DNA of 35,317 bases from Rhodospirillaceae bacterium (GTDB lineage: Bacteria > Pseudomonadota > Alphaproteobacteria > GCA-2731375): NCBI GenBank assembly GCA_002731375.1, contig PCBT01000082.1, positions 1-35,317 on the forward strand, read 5' to 3'. Below, piece after piece: positions 35,058 to 35,317 of this stretch. How positions within the stretch are numbered: the stretch's first letter is position 1; each line of letters begins with the position of its first letter. Below the pieces are notes generated by a model. The model ran no database searches, was not told the DNA's origin, and was given only the letters and a program-made list of their open reading frames with translations. A program made the position numbers and the translations under genes.

Positions 35058-35317
35058 CTATAATTCGAGCTGTAACGGTTTCCGCACCTGGATGCCCGTG
35101 GTATCGATCTGGCAATCGTAACAAATCGCCTCGACACCGCTCCCCATGGCCCGGTGCAATTCCTCCGCATACGTCGGATCGATATCCCCGGCAATAGCAA
35201 AGCGGTCGCAATCGCCTCTTTGTACCAGATAAAGCATTACCGCCCGGTGTCCAGCGGCGACCATATCCCCAAGCTCAACCAGATGCTTGGCGCCGCGTTT
35301 GGTGACCGAATCGGGGA
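35058..35317 (-). CDS. sfsA: Sugar fermentation stimulation protein homologue SfsA, C-terminal part (5' end outside window)
   Basis: The open frame continues past the window edge. Visible residues read PDSVTKRGAKHLVELGDMVA then AGHRAVMLYLVQRGDCDRFA and IAGDIDPTYAEELHRAM, the conserved C-terminal part of SfsA. SfsA proteins are linked to DNA or nucleic acid binding and maltose metabolism in E. coli, but their role is unsettled. The internal ATG at 35264 is not the start. The stop is 19 bases before map. Confidence 0.9.
   Translation of the reverse strand, partial: PDSVTKRGAKHLVELGDMVAAGHRAVMLYLVQRGDCDRFAIAGDIDPTYAEELHRAMGSGVEAICYDCQIDTTGIQVRKPLQLEL

Noticed and set aside
1-35317. CRISPR array, insertion sequence, defence or toxin-antitoxin genes
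   Set aside because: No regularly spaced direct repeats, transposase or recognised defence domain found in any frame.

Overview
The window is a G+C-rich stretch of an alphaproteobacterial chromosome, most likely from the Rhodospirillales or a close relative. The evidence is gene order and family type: ribD-ribE-ribB(A)-ribH-nusB-thiL, yceD-rpmF-plsX-fabH-ihfA-merR-tRNA-Pro, a K+-independent H+-pyrophosphatase, a ubiquinol-cytochrome c chaperone, a type 2 (COX15) heme A synthase and sfsA-map-radC. I cannot name a genus from sequence alone.

Layout. 1-4086: riboflavin operon (3' end of ribD, ribE, ribB with a degenerate ribA-like half, ribH) running with small overlaps into nusB and thiL. 4209-8892: a frameshifted FliL-like pseudogene, an MFS transporter, a DEAD-box RNA helicase with a DbpA domain, and an approximately 0.9-kb gap holding minus-strand remnants of a c-type cytochrome and a small membrane protein. 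8893-16731: hppA, a bidirectional terminator, divergent bamE and cytochrome bc1 chaperone genes, then yceD-rpmF-plsX-fabH, a large hairpin, ihfA and a MerR-type regulator. 16850-18580: tRNA-Pro(GGG) with terminator, then about 1.6 kb of accessory-looking DNA ending in a near-perfect copy of the tRNA 3' end and a second terminator; it carries one intact alpha/beta hydrolase gene between two partial copies of a Sel1-type gene start. 18663-25879: ctaA, cutA, an MFS gene with an in-frame stop, then on the minus strand greA, carB (no carA beside it) and a Sel1 protein. 26014-35317: a DUF502 membrane protein; an orphan molybdenum hydroxylase large subunit divergent from hyuA-hyuB; a hotdog thioesterase-like gene; and radC-map-sfsA, in which radC has lost its JAB catalytic core.

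Most of the window is housekeeping: flavin and thiamine cofactors, fatty acid and phospholipid initiation, heme A and bc1 assembly, pyrimidine and arginine precursor synthesis, and translation or transcription accessories. I found no defence island, CRISPR array, IS element or clearly new multi-gene system. The unusual content is the tRNA-Pro-bounded remnant, several structured intergenic elements, the RadC deletion, the molybdenum hydroxylase/hydantoinase pair, and a notable number of broken genes (FliL-like, cytochrome c, MFS, Sel1 pieces). The broken genes point to local gene decay or, for the single-base lesions, to consensus errors in the assembly.
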